Below are positions 61,383-64,000 of a stretch of DNA of 64,000 nucleotides, piece after piece. Both the position numbers and the translations under genes were made by a program. The DNA is from Phytophthora colocasiae (taxonomy: Eukaryota; Oomycota; Peronosporomycetes; Peronosporales; Peronosporaceae), in assembly GCA_018806915.1 (NCBI GenBank), contig JAGKQI010000089.1:62001-126000 (forward strand), read 5' to 3'. The notes beneath the pieces were generated by a model. It had not been told where the DNA came from. It made no database searches and was given only the letters and a program-made list of their open reading frames with translations. Within the stretch, counting starts at the first letter, position 1, and each line of letters starts with the position of its first letter.

Positions 61383-61975
61383 ATGAAGACAGCCACCACC
61401 GAGAACGGTGACAATTTGGCAGGCGGAAACGTAGAGAACCTCAAATTTGAGGACAACGAGCACACGGCGACGGTTGATCGGGTCAAACCCCGAAGACCCA
61501 ACGTTTTCTCAATTGGATCTCGCGTTGAACGCGAGCTGGACGGACTGTGGTTTCCTGGTACAATTGTCGACGCTGAGCCGGATAGCGACTGCTACGAAAT
61601 CGAGTATGATGAAGACATGAACCGAGAAGGAGAGGTGTCGGCGAGTGAGCTGCGTCTGTTAGACCCTAGTCGAACACCAGAGGTCCCAACGAAAAAGGAA
61701 CTGACAGCTCAACAGCGAGAAATGCTGCGGAAAGACTCACTGCTACTACAGACACCGGACTTCGACCCAAACAAGGCGCCAACTGTCATCCTACACCACC
61801 AAGGTGAAACGAATGCAGGTAATGACTTGCTTGTTGCTGGGCTCTACATTTCCGTATTCTAATCTGCCAGTTCCTGTTCCTAGCGGCGGGGTACATCATC
61901 AACGGCCTTGAGAACAACGTTGCAACTGGAAATGGGCTGCGTGGCATCCGGTGGCTTCGGGGAAACTCTTTTTGA
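61383..61975 (+). CDS. Tudor-domain protein
   Basis: Exons are 61383-61818 and 61884-61975, 175 residues. A single Tudor-like domain covers about 42-98: FSIGSRVERELDGLWFPGTI, CYEIEYDEDMNREGEVSASE, LRLL. Such domains bind methylated Lys or Arg, often on histones. A helix (KKELTAQQREMLRKDSLLL) follows, and the last exon encodes YIINGLENNVATGNGLRGIR. No further domain recognised. The stop is 5 bp from that of the convergent gene. Confidence 0.65.
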
Positions 61976-61980
61976 ACCAT

Positions 61981-62896
61981 TTAGTAGTGTTGGGGACTTG
62001 TTTCAACCTGCTGCTGATTGCTGTCGTCTAAACCGAGCTCAAGCCGCAACGCGCTCTCGTAGCTCTCGAACGCTTCGTCCAGAAGAAATTCCTAGCAGCA
62101 TCAAGCAGGCAAAAATACAATCAGCCCACACGCTTCCAAATTGTTTCAATGACCACTTTTTGAAAGAAAACGCACTCGCTTCTCTAGGTCTGCAGCCGTG
62201 ACAGACAGAAATTGAATTTCACGCTGGATGCGCGCTTGCAATGCCTGCACAGCCAATTTCCGCTCGCGGTGCTCAAAAGCAGCGTGCTTCATCCGCCTCT
62301 GAAATTCCCTTGCAGCTTTCATGTTACTCGTAGTCTGTTGCAAAATCTCTGCATGCTCGCAACGCCTCTGGCGGTACGTCGCTGAGAGAGAAGAGCTCTC
62401 CTTGAAAATGGCACCGACCTTCAGCTCTGGCTTGACAGGATTATCTTCAGGGTGTACCTGTAATGCAATCTATCAGCACGCCAAATGTTAACACAACCGT
62501 AGAGATCCTCTCACGTTTTCCTTGCCACGAATACTGGACAGCTCGCTCGGTTCCGATTCCTGTACGTCTGGGAAGGCTGTAGCATCTAGCGTTGAGGCCT
62601 GCAGCAGCCCCCCAAAAGCTGTCGACACGGCGCGTTCCAGTAGCTCTCGTGTTAAAGTTTGCTGCTCCGTTTCGCTTGCATCCGCTCGGGCATGACATTG
62701 TTGAGAACTTCTCCGCGTCGGTCGTGGGATTCGCGTTTGCACCTCACCTCTTCCACGTTCGCTTTGACGCTGTAGATTTGTTCCTGCTGTGCGTCGTGGC
62801 TGTGTGAGCTTCGTCGATGAGTTCCACGACCGCTTCGGCCCATTCTCCTGTTCTCCATTCATACTCCAACAGTCGCTTGATCAAATATTGCCACAT
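61981..62896 (-). CDS. Coiled-coil protein of unknown function
   Basis: Four exons: 62896-62748, 62674-62515, 62457-62176 and 62091-61981, 233 residues. The start MWQYLIKRLLEYEWRTGEWA is helical; the middle is polar (LTRELLERAVSTAFGGLLQ). A long coiled coil covers about 125-195 (QQTTSNMKAAREFQRRMKHA, ERKLAVQALQARIQREIQFL) and ends EFLLDEAFESYESALRLELG on the last exon. Splice sites were chosen to keep the frame; the first acceptor (GATGCAAG) is weak. I do not recognise the family. Confidence 0.6.
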
Positions 62897-63014
62897 AAGC
62901 ACAACTCCTCGGTCGATATGGACGTTTATTGCGTTAATTCCTCAAGTCTGTTACTGCTGTTTCCTCCCTTGACCGTTTAAATATTGACCACCCCATAGCC
63001 AAATGTCAAGACGA

Positions 63015-63284
63015 TCAGGTCGACGGTCGTTTCCACACCGCAAGCCAGCCGCCAGTGAACGTGTTCAACTGATGCGTGGCCAGTTGCATGGCGTCCAGAT
63101 GCCGACTGAGCTCCTGCAAAGACGTCGTTGCCGCTGAAATGGCGGCCACGCAGTTCTCGTACGACTCGATGCGTCGCTGCACACCCGCCAAATATTCTTC
63201 TCGCCCGCGCTCGTGCTCCTGCTGCTGCTCCGTCGAGCCATTATCTGCGCCGTTCGGCGTGCTTGGGGCGCTACCAGCGTCCAT
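63015..63284 (-). CDS. Small coiled-coil protein, possible Duo1-like DASH subunit
   Basis: Single exon, 89 residues from ATG 63284. After a polar N-terminus (MDAGSAPSTPNGADNGSTEQ) there is one continuous helix: YLAGVQRRIESYENCVAAI, TSLQELSRHLDAMQLATHQL, then LNTFTGGWLAVWKRPS. The pattern of a helix followed by an N-x2-[TL]-x3-W turn recalls Duo1 of the DASH complex, but the match is weak and from memory. A Dad2-like gene lies at 30373-30711. It could equally be an unrelated small coiled coil. Confidence 0.35.
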   Translation of the reverse strand: MDAGSAPSTPNGADNGSTEQQQEHERGREEYLAGVQRRIESYENCVAAISAATTSLQELSRHLDAMQLATHQLNTFTGGWLAVWKRPST

Positions 63285-63423
63285 CGCTCTGCAAGGAAAT
63301 TTGTGTAGGATCAAAAAAAATGGTCTTATTTGATTTCGACACAAATCCAATGAGAGAATAGGTCCTCTTACGTGTTACCGAGCTTTCGAGTACGATTCTG
63401 CACACTACCTGTCAGTATCACTA

Positions 63424-64000
63424 TTACACGCGGGCCTCGCTTTGCAAGAAGTACTCGTTGCGCGAGATCTCCTGGCAAAGGTTGTAAGTTCTCTCGATTC
63501 CGAACGACTATCCAAATGAAAAGTGTCAGCAACGTGTAGACTTCAGCAAGTAGATTGTCTACAGCTACGCACCGTAACGCCGATCTCGATCAGCAGATAC
63601 AAGTAGAGAAACACAAAGAGAGGGACACCCGGACCATCCTCCACGTCGATGATCTTGTCCAGCAAGTACACCTTGATGACGAAGTAGGTGACCTCACCCA
63701 ATGCAATGATATGGCAAACCAGACTCGTCACCATGCCATAGTGAAACTGCAAAGACAATCAAACCGTTGATAGTTAGCTGCAGGCACGAAAAACAAATGA
63801 AACGCTGTACGCACGTGTCGAACTCGAGCCGGGTCGAGGTTCGCTGGGTTGGTGTCTCTCAACGCCCAGTAGCCGTAGGCCATAACCCCAACGCCAATGA
63901 GTGAGTCCCACCAGACCTTGTACCACGTCACAGTGAAGCTGATGACGAGCATTCCCAATAAAACCAGCGACAGCTGCTTGCACGACGGCGCAAACTCAAG
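63424..64000 (-). CDS. Multi-pass membrane protein, 5' part outside window
   Basis: Three exons are visible on the minus strand: 64000-63815 (partial), 63746-63573 and 63507-63424, 147 residues. Four hydrophobic stretches: LSLVLLGMLVISFTVTWY, WWDSLIGVGVMAYGYWAL, MVTSLVCHIIALGEVTYFVI and LFVFLYLYLLIEIGV. The tail is ERTYNLCQEISRNEYFLQSE. All introns are GT-AG, phase 0. No family recognised. Confidence 0.6.

Noticed and set aside
1..64000. tRNA, rRNA or other standard RNA genes
   Set aside because: I scanned for tRNA box A/B-like pairs and rRNA stretches by eye and found none I could defend.

Overview
The window reads as nuclear DNA of an oomycete, most likely Phytophthora or a close peronosporalean relative. 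The genes are eukaryotic, densely packed on both strands, and cut by few, short GT-AG introns (about 55-125 bp). The repeats are Ty3/gypsy elements with chromodomains, one with the domain order I recall for the oomycete 'Chronos' group, plus a Crypton. This assignment rests on gene style and element type; no database search was possible.

Left third (1-17,300) is repeat DNA. Bases 2-181 are the chromodomain end of a first gypsy pol. It is followed by a polypurine tract and an LTR that starts at 890, and the whole stretch 194-1120 is a chain of short perfect hairpins. A second, inverted piece of the same LTR (1354-1619) makes a long inverted repeat. Next is a complete but decayed 13.9-kb gypsy element (1761-15696, sense strand minus): 5' LTR, primer-binding site, gag with three zinc knuckles, protease, reverse transcriptase, two different RNase H domains, integrase, chromodomain, then a large coiled-coil ORF on the opposite strand, and the 3' LTR. 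It sits, flanked by a 4-bp GAAC duplication, inside an older inverted copy of its own LTR.

Middle (17,578-55,021) is a gene-dense block, here with exons rebuilt from the sequence: a GARP/MYB-like regulator, SmF, TTC4/Cns1, BCD1 (ZNHIT6), WDR54, a membrane-anchored CS-domain protein, mitochondrial uS17, tubulin cofactor B, Get1, ribosomal P2, a DHHC acyltransferase, a Dad2-like DASH subunit, CANT1-type apyrase, an ARF-family GTPase, DDX41, TRAPPC9, a CCDC24-like protein, an ELMO-domain protein, two inner-membrane-peptidase-like proteins flanking a truncated archaemetzincin, an LYR protein with a zinc ribbon, NDUFB8, ClpP, ZNHIT3, phosphomannose isomerase, a NEK-like kinase and NDUFS5. Several serve shared processes: box C/D snoRNP assembly (ZNHIT6, ZNHIT3), mitochondrial protein handling and complex I (uS17m, IMP-like pair, ClpP, LYR, NDUFB8, NDUFS5), microtubules and kinetochore (TBCB, DAD2, NEK).

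Right end (55,022-64,000) opens with a repeat island: a small element with inverted ends, a duplicated exon-like unit, and a broken Crypton tyrosine recombinase with a GCR1_C DNA-binding tail. Then come a tandem pair of PAP2-type phosphatases with an unusual cysteine-rich lumenal region, a Tudor-domain protein, a coiled-coil protein, a small Duo1-like candidate, and the 3' part of a multi-pass membrane protein that runs off the window.
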